From assembly GCA_036785705.1 (NCBI GenBank), contig JAWUZG010000136.1, forward strand, positions 434,001 to 498,000: DNA of 64,000 nucleotides, written 5' to 3'. Position numbers and translations under genes: made by a program. Of the stretch, positions 45,091-57,079 are shown in pieces; positions within the stretch are counted from its first letter, which is position 1; each line of letters starts with the position of its first letter. The notes beneath the pieces were generated by a model that did not search any database, had not been told where the DNA came from, and worked only from the letters and a program-made list of their open reading frames with translations. Origin of the DNA: Acanthornis magna. Lineage: Eukaryota > Chordata > Aves > Passeriformes > Acanthizidae.

Positions 45091-47852
45091 TCGTGAAACA
45101 AAACTATGCTCCCCCTTCCCAGTGTCCATCCTCATTTTTATCCCTGCCATCTCCTCTCTGTTTATTGGCCACACAGCGATGCAATTACGGGAGTCGATCC
45201 ACCTGAAAAATGGCTAAACATCAACACCATCCACGTGGTTATTTTGTGGGTGGGGAAGGAGGGAGCAGCAATACTTTTGGCAGGTTTTTCTGCAAAGACT
45301 CCGTGCTGGGAAGCCTCAGATTCCAGGCACGCTGGCGTTTGCACAATGCCATCATTAGAGGTGTTGATTTTGTGACCTCTGGCTCCACGTGTCCTGAAAC
45401 ACGACTCGTGCGTTGGTCAAGAGGAACGGGGGCTTGCGGGAGGTTTTAATTTCCTTGTAAAACTGGCCTCTTGGGGTGAATACAGAGGAATCAGCCGCGA
45501 TGGAAATCACCACCCCAGTTTCAGGAGGTGACCAAAGCATGCTGGGCCCTGCCCTGTGCTGGGTGCTGTCTGTGGTCCTTGCTAGCGCAGTTTGTCTCAG
45601 TGACATTTAGACACACAGCACATTCCCGGGGGTGACCTTTTGAGCAAAGAAAGAAGGTCCTGTGCCTGGGAAGCTCCAGGCTGGTGATTTTCCCCATGCA
45701 GAGCCTGGTGCTCCCATTTCCCACGGATCACAAGGGAAGGGGGAAGTCACGATGCTGGCACTCTCTGTTTTGACGGCTCTGACTCTCGGCTTTGCTGCAG
45801 CTGCAAATTCACATCAGCTTCCCCATCCCCACCTGGCTTCCCTCCACAGGGCCAGGGAGGGCATTTCCAGCAAGCCTGGGACAAGCTGCGGAGTGCACCT
45901 TGCTGACAACTCCCTGTCCTGTTCAGAGCCAAAAGTGAGAGGTGACTTTGTCCCCAAGCTGAGACACGAGGCTGTTCAGTTACCCTGGGACAGCTCCTGA
46001 AGATTTGCAGCTGGAGGATCCAAGGGCTGGAGGCGAAGGGACAAAAGACAGGCTGAAATTCGGAGGGCGGGAAGAATTTTTCACAGTCTTAGGTATCCAT
46101 CATCCCATTGGGAGTCTGACTCTCTCTGATGCCTCTGGGCATCATCAGTGAAGCCACAACTGAGCAGAGTTGAAGGTGGCATTTTTTATAACCCAGCTAC
46201 TCCACTAGGACACCCCAGATTCAGGTCTCCCCATCCCTTAGGCTGACAAAAACCCACTTTCATTCAGCAGCCCACTTCATGTTTACCTTCCCAAGAGCTA
46301 AAAGGAAGCATTTCTACCCAAAACTCTTGAGATCTCTCTGTGCTGCTCAAATCAGAAACACCTGCAAGTTCCCAACCCATTAACCTTTGGGGCAGGCCTG
46401 CAAATCCAGCAATTACCCCGTTAGGAGCTAAAGGACCTTATTGGGATTCAGAGGTGTGAGCTTCATAGGCCATTTTCACAACAGATGGAAGTTTTGAGTA
46501 GCTCCACGCTGCAGTAAATGGGGTATTTATTTATAATCTATTATTGTATGTCATAGATTTTAAAGCTGAGACATCAGAAGCCTTTGTAGAAGGAGAAGTG
46601 ACCCAGTGTGCAGAGCTGTGGGTTTCTGTATATTCCAGACCCATTTTACCTGGCAGCATAAAACACTCTGGAGGTTCTGCTTTACCAGGATGTGGACACC
46701 ATGAAGTGAGGACTTAGGAGTCTGAGATTTGGCACTTTGACCACAGATTGGCTTTTCTTCTCTTCAACTTGTACCACATGTCCTGCCAAGTGTCACTAAG
46801 GAGCCACCTGAGATTGGTTTAATGAATTTTCTTATAACAAATTAAACCATCCCTCGAGTCCACCCCAGTTTAGATGTGCTGCTCAGGCAGGACATCTAAG
46901 GCTGAATGTTTGAAAAAAATCCACTTCCTCTCTGAGGCCACATTTCAGTATCAAGTATCAAACCAAGTCACCAGATTGATAAGAGAGGTTTGTGTAGGGC
47001 AGGAGGGACTCTGAATTGCTCTGAAATTGTGGTCTAAAAGCTGTCATGATTTGCAGTTCTCACCTTTGCTACACAGCATGCTCCAAATCTGCTCTGCCTT
47101 CGTGCCTAAGTGAGACCCAAACCCTTTGGATGATGCACACCAAATGATGTCGGTGTGTGATGGGGTGTGTGTGCACAGGGTTGCAAAAATGTTGATTCCT
47201 CCCAAATTCGGCTGAACTGAGGTGGAGCTGAAGGATGCTCATGCCTCTCGAGATGGTGGTTTCCTCTTGTTTTCTTTCAAAAGCCACGAGAAGGATCTGT
47301 TTTCACACCTTAGCCAGAAGGCAGACTGCAGCACCCCAAGTCCTGCCAGGCTCGGCCAAGGCAGATGGTGCTATTTGACCTTCTGCAGTCACTTCCATTT
47401 TCATCAGCAGCTTTGTAAATGTTTCTGGGCAAAGGGACATCATCTTCTTCTATGATCCCTGCCAGGAAAATCCTCCTGGAGACAGCCCTACATTACATGC
47501 CTGCTCCCTTGTCCTTGGCTCTGCCACAGCAAAGGGATGAGGCTGCCAGGTTGTGTATCCTGGTTCTCCTGACCCAGAAGATCCTGGGGAGCACTGAGCC
47601 TCCTCAGCTACCGATTTAACCAGCCAAAGTCACTCCAAACATGGGACTCATCCTCCTGACCTCCCCAGCCTTTTCCTTTGGGCTTTCACTGTGACGTAAA
47701 GCTGAACAGCTACTTTAGAAGGCAGCAGAACGGCTTCAGGAACAGACGAATATACATAAAAACTTGGGTAAAAAAGGTACTTTTTGGTAAGTACTATTTC
47801 ATATTTACATACAAACACTTTCCATTTGGATTAATTTCCCATCCTTTGATAG
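45091..47852. other. Unique non-coding sequence, about 2.8 kb
   Basis: No gene or repeat family recognised. From about 46000 to 47060 even chance frames are absent or short, and the sequence is AT-richer than its surroundings. Confidence 0.5.
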
Positions 47853-48001
47853 ATTCATAGAATCCTAAAATGGTTTGGGTTGGAAGGGACCTTAGAGACC
47901 ATCCAGTTCCATCCTTCTGCCACGGGCAGGGACAACTTCCACAATCCCAGGCTGCTCCAAGCCTTGTCCAACCTGGCCTTGGACACTTCCGGGGATCCAG
48001 G
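47853..48001 (-). mobile_element. CR1 LINE 3' end
   Basis: The reverse-complement tail is 'attcatagaatcctaaaatg', followed by 'gtttgggttggaagggacct', 'cagggacaacttccacaatc', 'ccaggctgctccaagccttg' and 'ccttggacacttccggggat'. It is 5'-truncated. Confidence 0.95.
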
Positions 48002-48477
48002 AGCCATACTTCTGGCCACATGAAAGTCAGGTATGGAATCTAAACATTGGCCAGGCTCAGAGGATGGGCTGGGATTTACCCCTGTGCTTGAGACACTGCT
48101 GAATCAATTCCCTGCCCCAGCTGTGGTCTGAGTGGAGAAGGTCTCTCTGGTGTGTGCTCCACCTCTGGCTGGCTGCTCGCTTTGGTCCGAGTTTGTCCCT
48201 AAGGAGATAAGAGTGGGAGGAAGAGGACTTTTCTCTTTCAACCCACTCACCCCTGGGACTGCTGCCTCTGCTGCTGAACCCAAACAGCAGCCAAAGGTCA
48301 CAGCCTCAGTCCTCAAATGTCCCAGAAGAGGAAGTGCTGTACATGCTGAAACTGTCTCCTCAACAAAACAGCAAGACAAAAACTGCAGCTGGGGTTTGAA
48401 CAGCCTGACCTTGAGTAACACAGGCTTGCCAGCTTGAGGAGAACGGTAAATGTGTGATTTGGGGTGGGAAGGAAACT
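48002..48477. other. Unique non-coding sequence
   Basis: No gene or repeat recognised. Confidence 0.45.
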
Positions 48478-48735
48478 CGGGCAGGGAAAGGTTTGGCTTC
48501 CAGAAGGGCAAATCTCTCTGGATATTAGAAAAAATGTCTTCACTGCAACTGTGGTCAAGCGTTGAAACAGGAAAGCAGTGGAGTCCCTGGGAGTGTTAAA
48601 AACATGTAGAAGTGGCACTTGGGGACATGGGTTAGTGGGGACCCTGGCAGTGCTGGGTTAAGAGTTGAACTCGATGATCTCAGAGGGCTTTCCCAACCCA
48701 AATGACTCTGTGATTCCACAGACTCTGTGGATTCC
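48478..48735 (+). mobile_element. CR1 LINE 3' end of a second subtype
   Basis: 'ggatattagaaaaaatgtct', 'caagcgttgaaacaggaaag', 'cttggggacatgggttagtg', 'ggcagtgctgggttaagagt' and 'tgaactcgatgatctcagag', then 'ccaacccaaatgactctgtg'. This is the bird CR1 subtype with 'gcttagggacatggtttagt' and 'tcgatgatctcagaggtctt', distinct from the majority subtype in this window. It is 5'-truncated. Confidence 0.92.
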
Positions 48736-51388
48736 ACTCTGACTCTGTGATGCTGCACATGGTGACAGCACAAGGAAAGGTGTGTCAGTGCCCTGCAGAG
48801 CAGTCTGTGCCCCATGTGGCATTGCCAGGACCTCTGGGACAGCCAGGCTGGGCGGGGGCTGATCTCCCAGCAGTGCATGTAGCCAATGGCTCTGTTCTGG
48901 GGGTAGGGAGCTGGTCCCTGGATTGAGATCATCAACCCACTGAGCATGGTGACAGCTGCGAGCTGCAGCTTGTGATGGGCTCTGTCACAATCCCTGATCA
49001 CGGGGACATGTCCTGGCCCACGTTAGTCAGCGCTGGGCTCATGCTGGGGCTGACGAACCTGTGCCTGGGACTGCACACAGCCTGTGGATTCATTCCATTC
49101 CTCCCTCGTTAGGGCATCTTGGCTTAAAGCATTTGAGTTGAAGTCTGGCTCTTGCCAACCTCCAGGACTCTCCAGCGCTATCCCAGCATGTCCTGCACCA
49201 TCTGCCATGCCCATATGCCCAAGGTTTTGTCTCTGAACATACCCTGGACACCACTCTGGGGGGCTGAGGACAGCCCTCACAAGGTCTTTGAGATGCAGGA
49301 ATAGTAATAACTTCATTTTGTGGCCAGAAGAAGCAGGTGACCCAAAAGAGATGTGAAGCAATCCCAGTTCAGAGTGGACATGGTTAACCTGTTCCAGGCA
49401 AACAGCACAGAAAAGAGCCCACAGCATTTAACCTGGAGACCAGGAACTGCTTCCTGGGGAGGGTGACTCTGGCAGGATGACCATAGTCCTGGTTAATTAG
49501 ATTATTTGTAGCTCGTTCAAAGGGTGTGAAGGACCTGTGTGACCTTTTGTAGTGGAAAAAGTCCATGGCCTCATTTTACACAGTGAAATGGGAAGGTCTA
49601 AGCCCTGGAGAAAGTAGTAACAGGCAGAAAAATGTGACTGGACATATGGACAGGTGGCTGTAAGGACCTTGTTTGCAAAGAGAGGCTGGAACAGAGAAAT
49701 GGACTGGCCTGGCCTGGCTTGGTTTGGGGTTTCTGTGTGCTGCCTTGTCATGGGAGCAGTGGGAACAGTGACAGGGCAGGGATTTTTAGGGGTAAAAGAA
49801 GGAGCACTGACTTCAATCAGTTCAAACAGATTTAGGTATGTTTTGGTCATTGGGTTACCCGACTGATGGGGCTGCAAAGCTCCCTACAGGACAGTCCAGC
49901 AGCTTAGGGATAATGTGAGTTGGGATGGATTTGTAGGTGCTCCAGGGCCATGAACTGCCAAGACAACCCCAATATTTGACCAGGAGTTGCAGGAGAGACT
50001 TTTGGAGAAGTCTCAAGCTCATCAAATCATCAGCCTGAGATCCTGATTGCAAATCAACAAGCCTGGCTCCGTGGGAGCGTAGACTAGTTGGTTTGTGAGG
50101 AGTTCCTCACACCATCCCATGAAGCAGTCAGCTTCCTGATGGGAATTTGTCCTGTCCAGTGGAAGCATCTCCTTGGCTGTGCTGCATCAGAAGTTTGACA
50201 AATGAAATGTTTTTTATGTGAAATGTCCAGTGTTCCACAAATCTGCACATTTTGATGGGAAAAAAATTGTTTGGCTGGAAAATTCCCAAGCATCCTGCCT
50301 GGCTCTGTGTGGTGTTAAGAAACGTGACAGTGTCACGCTGCCCATGCCATCCCTTGGGTGTAACCTCATCCCAGACCTGAATAACCTGTCTCTTTGATAA
50401 AGGCTTTGGCTCTCTGCCCTGGATCCCCTGTCTCCACTGAGTGCATTTCCATGGATTTCTGCCATGAACACAGCTTTATCTTGGTCTCCTGAGGAAACAT
50501 AACTTCCGTGAGTGCACTTTGCTCAAGGATGGAAAAGGCCTGGCTTCATCTGTGACTATAAGTACTTCACCTTCCCTTGAAGAGTTTGACCAACTTCCAC
50601 CAGATTTCATGGCAAGAGTCACAAATATAAAGGTTTTACAAGCTGGTGGTTGACTTGCACCAGAGTGGGATCACAAGGCACAAATCCACATGGAATCATT
50701 AGGCATGATCAGCTTTGTTGCATGTTGAGATACTCGTTCTTTCTCCACTTCTCTTTGTGTCCCTGCAGGGTGAGATTGAAGGGGCCAAGGAAGGTCCACA
50801 TGGCTGGAAAAGGGAATTTGAAGGGTTATCTCCCTTTTGCCTCCTGTTTGGGGTCTGCAGTGGCTCTCCCCAGCCCCAAGTTGGGCTAGGTCCCTTCTCT
50901 TTCCTCTGTGGATGTTGCTCAGTGGAACAGAGCCCATGAAGCTGCTCTCCAGATCTTCCATTGGCCTCCAAAAGCCTCTGAGATTTGGCTGTTTTACAAA
51001 AGGAGGAGATGTTAATTTTTTATGTCAACGTAGCACTTTTGACTTGGCTGTCCAGAAGCCTACAATGCAGAAACAACAAACATTTCTGCTTTAAAATTCA
51101 TGTGCTCCTCGAGGGATCGCAGGGAGGCTCTAGGAGCAACCTCCTCAAACATTAGGAAGTCATAAGTCAGCCCTTCGGCTGAAGGCTGGAAAATTCAATG
51201 GATTTTGGCATATATGTGACTTGATAAAATCTCTGTTTCTCCACCAATTGAGCAACTGTAAGGGTGGGGTTTAGGAAGGGTGATAAAGATCTGGACATTC
51301 CTGATGACAAGGTGTGAGCTGGCGGATGTCCCTTGTCCTAGAACATCTCAGGTGGACAAAATGCATCAACACAGAAATGAGATGTTTT
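48736..51388. other. Unique non-coding sequence, about 2.7 kb
   Basis: No gene or mobile element recognised. Confidence 0.5.
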
Positions 51389-51466
51389 CTGGCATCTGAT
51401 AAAACCTGTGAGCTCTGGCATCTGATAAAACCTGTGAGCTTTGGCATCTGATAAAACCTGTGAGCT
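51389..51466. repeat. 26-bp tandem repeat, three copies
   Basis: Three units of 'ctggcatctgataaaacctg' plus 'tgagct' start at 51389, 51415 and 51441, with one substitution (t for c) in the third. A partial fourth ('ctgacatc') follows. The units are nearly identical. Confidence 0.95.
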
Positions 51467-52563
51467 CTGACATCCAGACTCTACCCTGGCTGTAACACGG
51501 CCACAGTCACCACCAAAAGCAAGAGTCACGCGCTGTCCACACCTACAGAGGATTTCTGGAATAACCTCCGGGAATCACGTCCTACAGGGAGTCATTTGAG
51601 GATGGAATCAACTTTGTGGGGAGTGTTTGGGCTGAACGACACCTCTTGATCCAGCTGCATCCCACAGGAAAGAAGGACTTGTAATGGAGCAGCAAGCTCC
51701 ATGCTGCCAGCCAGGGGGATCCTTGGAGAAATCCTGGTGCTGCCAAGCCACCCTTTGGCCCTGCTCTTCTGGAGACACCACACACCTCCTGGCACTCCTG
51801 CTTTGGAACAGGAGTCTCCTCCCCAGCCACCCAAACATGCAGCTGCAGTGCCAAAGAGGCTTTCACAACATCCCGCCTGACAGTGGTGGACGTGGGGAAG
51901 GTGGTGATGTCAAGGGGTGGTTGCTGCAGCAACCCCAACGTCAGGGCATGTGTCCTTTCCAAGAATGCAGCTGTGGAGCCACAGCTGGAGCCCCCGGACA
52001 AGGTGGATGGAACGCGGGGATCAGCTCAGTTTCAAACCAGGAAAAGGAGAGGTGTAGGAAAGAGCCACGAAAGGAATTTGAGGGAGATGATGGGAATCTG
52101 TGAAGAACGGTGTGATTAAAGGCCTGATCCTGCTGCTACGTGCCACCTCTGGGAGTGGTCACCAGTTGACCTCGGCGTTAGTGGCATTTGACCACCAAGG
52201 ACTCAGTTTCTTGTTGAGTTGGTTTGACCAGGCAGGGAGACCCATTGGTGGAGGGAAGGCCACAGGCTGCTCTTGCACCCCTGACCTATGTTGAAAGCAG
52301 AATAGACAACTCTATCTCATTAGAAGAGCTTTAATTAAAATAAAAAAAAAACCCAAAAACCAAAACAAAGCAGGTGAGGGGCCCTGGCTTGTCTCTGTCT
52401 GGGGGTTCATGGAGAGGATCCCACTGGAAGGCAGAGAAAAGGCCATGGAGCAGCACAGACTGGGCTTGTCCTCTCAGGTGCAGAGTGTGGTGGGCACTCT
52501 GGGAAGTCAGCCCATGGTGATGAATGGCATGGATTATGGATGCTATCCAGTATTATTACAGAT
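51467..52563. other. Unique non-coding sequence
   Basis: No gene recognised. Open frames of up to 139 codons overlap on both strands at 51582-52103. An A-rich tract lies at 52340-52368, upstream of the next CR1. Confidence 0.5.
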
Positions 52564-52722
52564 AATTGTGGCTGCCCCATCCCTGGAAGTGTTCAAGGCC
52601 AGGATGGACAGGGCTTGGAGCAACCTGGGCTACTGGAAGGTGTCCCTGCCCGTGGCAGAAGGATGGAACTAGGTGGTCTTTAAGTCCCTTCCAACACAAA
52701 CCATTCCATGATTCTAAGAATA
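52564..52722 (+). mobile_element. CR1 LINE 3' end
   Basis: 'tgtggctgccccatccctgg', 'aagtgttcaaggccaggatg', 'gacagggcttggagcaacct', 'ggcagaaggatggaactagg' and 'cccttccaacacaaaccatt', then a 'ccatgattctaag' tail. It is 5'-truncated. Confidence 0.93.
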
Positions 52723-53096
52723 TTTGATTTTGTGATCTCCTTGATGGGTCACCTCAGTGACAGGTCTGCAGAAAGGTCTCGGGATCCCAAGGGATGAATT
52801 TTTATGCTTCAGGACCCCACTGCACCCTCCTCTCCTGTGGGAAAAGCACCTTGGCTGCCCTTAATCTGGAAAGGTGCCAAAATGCTCTCTTGGATCCGAG
52901 CAAGAGCCAGTCACAGCACTTATACCACTGCGTAGTTCAGGAAGATCTCCAGGCTTGCCCCCGGATTGCAGCCCAGAGTTCTTGATTCAGTAACGCTCTC
53001 TGATGTGTGGGATTTGGTAAAAAATAAGGACAAAAACAAAGTACAAGTGCAACAAGGAGAGGACTCAGCACATTACTGCTTCCCAATCTCACAGCT
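52723..53096. other. Unique non-coding sequence
   Basis: No gene or repeat recognised. Confidence 0.45.
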
Positions 53097-53162
53097 CAAT
53101 TCTGTGGAACAAGGATGTTCTTCCACAGAATTGGAACAACAATTCGAATGTTGTTCCAATTC
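53097..53162. repeat. Two adjacent inverted repeats (hairpin-forming)
   Basis: First hairpin: 'caattctgtggaa' (53097-53109) pairs perfectly with 'ttccacagaattg' (53121-53133) across an 11-base loop. Second: 'gaattggaacaac' (53128-53140) pairs with 'gttgttccaattc' (53150-53162). Between them is 'a' plus the self-complementary 'attcgaat', giving a 17-bp palindrome with one bulged base. The two share 53128-53133, so the stems are mutually exclusive alternatives. 'aattccaac' repeats follow to about 53182. Confidence 0.9.
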
Positions 53163-53182
53163 CAACAATTCCAACAATTCCA

Positions 53183-53757
53183 GAATGTGAGAGGTGGCCC
53201 AAAGGATAGGCCATCAGGCTCACCTTGATTTCAAGTCCATCCATTCCCTTAGCATCCCAGAGGATCTCCAAAGAAATTCTCTGCCTTCCAAATACACAAA
53301 GACTGAAAGGCCTTTCTCATAGTCTCTCCAGACTGAAAACTGTTAGCCAGGTAAGCTGAATATTCTTCTTTTAATTTTATTTTAATAGCCAGAGCATACT
53401 ATGCAGGCTATCAATCCGTGTTTCTTGGCTAGCAGGGACAATTAGATCTCTATAACTACATACTACCAAGTGCTCTTGCTACAACAAATAAAGGTCGAAG
53501 GCAAGACACTTCCTGCTACTTTTGCTGACACGTGGCTGCCATTTAGTGATTCATAATCTCTACACACGGCTTGGCACACGCAGGGGATTTTTTTTTTTAT
53601 AGGAGCTGTTTTCCACTTGTGCAAACACAACAAAGGATTTAAAGGGACCTGCTCAGAGCCACCTCCACCGCCAGCAAGACTCAGCGAAAGGTAACAAAGA
53701 TGAGGAGGGCCACGGGCTGTAGGTTGAGCTATGCACAAGTGGGAGCTAATTCTCTGA
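53183..53757. other. Unique non-coding sequence before the dispersed repeat
   Basis: No gene recognised. AATAAA near 53486 followed by 'ggtcgaaggcaagacacttc' is slightly LTR-like, but no other LTR feature is visible. Confidence 0.4.
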
Positions 53758-54025
53758 TGGCTTTTAGGGGTCTTAGAGCTGAAAATGTTTAAAGCTATGC
53801 CTTTTCAAAATGTTTTTATAGCATTTTTCTTCTGTGTATCCCTTGTGGAATTGCATGAACACTGATGTGTCTGAGTGGCAGAAAACAGATGCTGAGATAG
53901 GAAAACCTGAGGGTGTTTGGGTAGGATTGTGGTGGGCTCTGGTCTTCTGCTTCCAAAGATGGGTTTTAATTGTGACATGGACTCTGAAGAGATTAATTTA
54001 ATGATCTGGACAGGAAAAGGAAAAA
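53758..54025 (+). repeat. Unclassified dispersed repeat, copy 1
   Basis: This stretch aligns along its whole length with 63731-64000. Shared segments include 'tggcttttaggggtct', 'gagtggcagaaaacagatg', 'ggattgtggtgggctc' (ctgc in the other copy), 'tggactctga.gagat' and 'ctggacaggaaaaggaaaaa'. Indels are few. The orientation is the same in both copies. I do not recognise the family: no CR1 tail, LTR landmarks or terminal inverted repeats are evident. The right border is limited by where the other copy meets the window end, so the element may be longer. Confidence 0.85.
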
Positions 54026-54631
54026 ATAGTATAGGAATTAAGTGTTTTTCCACGTTGGGTCTGCTTTGTGGTTTGTACAATGTGTTGGTAGCAGGTGTAT
54101 AGGGGTCATTGAAAAAGGATGAGAAAAGCCCTTCATATTTAGGAAGAAAATTGGGCATAAGGTGCTTGTTTCATCCATCAGGCATTCTTAGTTTTTAAGA
54201 GTTAAGTTGGGTAAGATTGTGGTTATTTTATTTGAGACAATTTTTTTTCTATTTCTGTGGAAAATATCTGTAGGATTCAAAGTAACCTGAAACATCAGGA
54301 CATGGAGAGGCGCTGGATATTTGGGTGTTTGTCCTGAGTGTGGTGAAAATATATGAATTTTTAATGTACTCTCACAGTTTCTCAGACTGTACTAAAAATC
54401 TGCCTCATCTCCTATTTTCATTTGGTTTAATGACCTCATAAGAAATTTCCAACTGGAGCTGGACTGGGGGATGTGCATTTGTGAGCAAGTAATTCCGTGA
54501 AGGATTGTCTGCTACCTTTGGTGGTTGGTCCATTTCATTTCCTTTCGGTAACTTTATTTTTCTAGTGTGTATTCATGAAAAGGTCAGGGAAATGGTTTGA
54601 ATTCTGGTGTCTGAGTGAATTCACCACGTAG
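54026..54631. other. AT-richer unassigned sequence
   Basis: This could be the continuation of the dispersed repeat at 53758, because the second copy is cut off at the window end. No gene recognised. Confidence 0.4.
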
Positions 54632-54847
54632 TCATGGAATTCTGGAATCATGGAAAAGTTTGGGTTGGAAAGGACCTTAAAGACCATCCATTCCCACCCC
54701 AGCCGTGGGCAGGGACACCTTCCATTATCCCAGGCTGCTCCAAGCCCTGTCCAGCCTGGCCTTGGACACTTCCAGTGATCCAGGGATCCTCGCCACCCTC
54801 ACAGGGAACAATTCCTTCCTAATATCCCATCCAAATCTTCCTTTTTT
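54632..54847 (-). mobile_element. CR1 LINE 3' end with internal deletion
   Basis: The reverse-complement tail 'tcatggaattctggaatcat' is followed by 'tttgggttggaaaggacctt', 'gcagggacaccttccattat', 'ccaggctgctccaagccctg' and 'gccttggacacttccagtga'. The usual 'cagccacagcttctctgggc' section is missing, and the sequence jumps to 'gccaccctcacagggaacaa'. It is 5'-truncated near a T7 run. Confidence 0.93.
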
Positions 54848-56406
54848 TGGGTCACTTTGGTGCTTGCATTCCAGCCCAGCTCGGCGACCTCTCAGATGTG
54901 CAGCAAGGGTCAGTCCTTGCCTGGGGAGCCAAGAGCTGGGGGGCACAGGAGAGAAGAAGCCTTGCAACCTGTGGTTCTAGTGACTGAATCACGCTGCTGA
55001 TGTCATTTATTAGAGCTGTTTCCTGCCGAGGAAGACACTCAGCACCACACAGGTCTCCAGCCACTGCTGGCACGCTCCAGAGCAGTGAATCACTGTTTGT
55101 TGAGCTGAGTCACTTGCGTGGACAGAGACCTCACAGAAAATGTTCCTCGGTGAACGAACTACCTCAGCAACTCAGTAAAAAAATCCAGGTTCCTTTTCGG
55201 TGTCCTCTGCCTGATGAAAGGAGAATTTTTCCTCAGTGGAATATCTCTGCTCCGAGGTGGTGTCTGGGTGCAGGGTGACCTGTGTTTCCAGCTGGCAGAA
55301 CAAAGGCAGGGATCGTGTTTGAAGGCTGTTTGTTCAGTGTCCCAGTAACAGGACATTGGGCACCTGGAAACTTTGGCAAGCAAAACCTGTATTTCATGAC
55401 TTTTTTTTTTCCTCCTGAATCCTAAAGAAACAGAGGAAAAAAAAGGTTTTATTTTTTAAATTTTTTTTTTCTTTTTAACCAAAAAGGGAATTGTACAAGG
55501 AATGGGAAAAGGTTGCTCCAAGGCCAAATTATCACCTGCTCACTTAAATATTGGCTCAGATAAGTGAAAGATGAACTGAAGGAGCACAGAAAGCAGGTCT
55601 GGAAAATCCTGTATTCCAGGGAGAGGGTAGTGAGGGAACAGCCAGCCATTATCTTGGCTGTACAGGAACTAGTGGCCAGCAAATGAAATTAGTGGGATAC
55701 ATCCATCGAGGTGGGTCCTCATGCCATGGTAGTTGAGCTGGAAATGTCTTTCTGAAGGATATTGTGGACACAGGAAGGTTCAGGAGGTAAATGGGCAAGT
55801 GAGAGATGATGGAATTTATTGAGAGATATCTTCTGGACTTTATTAAGCACACAAATCCAATAAGGCTCAGGAGATCTCTGGAGCTGAATATAAAGAAGGC
55901 AAGGAGAGCTTTGGGGAGATGTGTTTTGTGTGTTTGACCCAACCTCGAGCAACTGCTTGTGGCCATTGGTTTTATTTTTTTTCATCGCTTTAACCTGAAG
56001 CAGCAGGGAACAACATGAGCTTGGCCACCAAAGCCACTGCACCTTGTGGGCTGTGATCAGAGTTGGGAACAGCATCCCTGGGGACATGGGGCAGGAACAT
56101 ATTGTCTGTGTAGGAAATCCCAGGTTTGAGGTGCCTCAATTGCTACCAGAGAGCACCTCATGAGGATGCTCAGCTTTGTCTTACATTTTCTTTTCCAAGT
56201 CCCTAACCACCTTCGCCTGCACCAGCCAAAGCAGCTCCCCAAGCTGGATGGAGCCTGGGCCAGAGCACCTTGGCTCTTTTTGTTCTCTTAATGTGTCCCA
56301 GTGACACTGGGCAGCCAGCCTGGCATTTTCACTGAGATTTTAAAGGCTCGCTATTACCAATCCCCGTTTTCCATTTTCTCTCCCAGCAACACTGGGTAAT
56401 TTTACC
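54848..56406. other. Unique non-coding sequence
   Basis: No gene recognised. A/T runs at 55402-55412 and 55439-55475 are low complexity. Overlapping - strand frames at 55649-56087 are short and lack domains. Confidence 0.5.
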
Positions 56407-56432
56407 TTTTTTTTTTTTTTTTTTTTTTTTTT
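56407..56432. repeat. Poly-T run of 26
   Basis: This is an uninterrupted run of 26 T. No retroposed gene or LINE body is recognised on either side. Confidence 0.97.
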
Positions 56433-57079
56433 GGTTAAACTCTTGTTTTGCCCTTCCTTTATGGACTGGGACAAGGGACATAGTTCCTCAAAAATTATTT
56501 GGGTGCCAGATCCCTGCTACACCCATCGCCAGCTGTAATGTGCTGCTACCTCTCTCCTTCCCCACCTCAGAGCCAGGCAAACACATTCTGTTCTTTTGGG
56601 ATTAGATCCTAGAGATGTGAATGTCACAGCAGGCTGTGCAGTTTAACACAGGAAACATTTGTGCCTGCTATTTAAGAGAAATAAGTTGCTCGTGTTTCCC
56701 TGGGAACCAGCCTGTCAATCGAGCTCGCTTGACTCCCCTGTTATTAAAATAAAATGTGAAATGGATATATTGCAAGTTGTGGAAGGGCAAAAGTGCTATC
56801 TGGGTATATTTGGTATCCAAAATACGCATCCTTATGTAAAGAAGGAGTGTTTTTTCAGCTTATTCAGATGGATTGCTGTTCTTTTGGATTACTTTTGCTG
56901 GCAGAGCTGTGTCTTCACGCACAGAACTTGGAGCTGACTGTAAAAAAACCCCTGTGGCTCAGCAGTTGTCATATTACGTCTGTGTGCAGGTTATACACAA
57001 CGTTTGCTCCCCAGGCCCCTTGGCATTGCTTTCCTGCCTGCCCGTGGCTCTGCCGAGCCTGTGTTCTTTATTTTACCTC
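56433..57079. other. Unique non-coding sequence
   Basis: No gene recognised. The 92-96-codon frames at 56659-57083 overlap in three frames and match no family I know. Confidence 0.45.

Noticed and set aside
55649..56087. Possible degenerate transposon ORF on the - strand
   Set aside because: Frames of 105-122 codons show no reverse transcriptase, integrase or transposase motif and could not be tied to any family.
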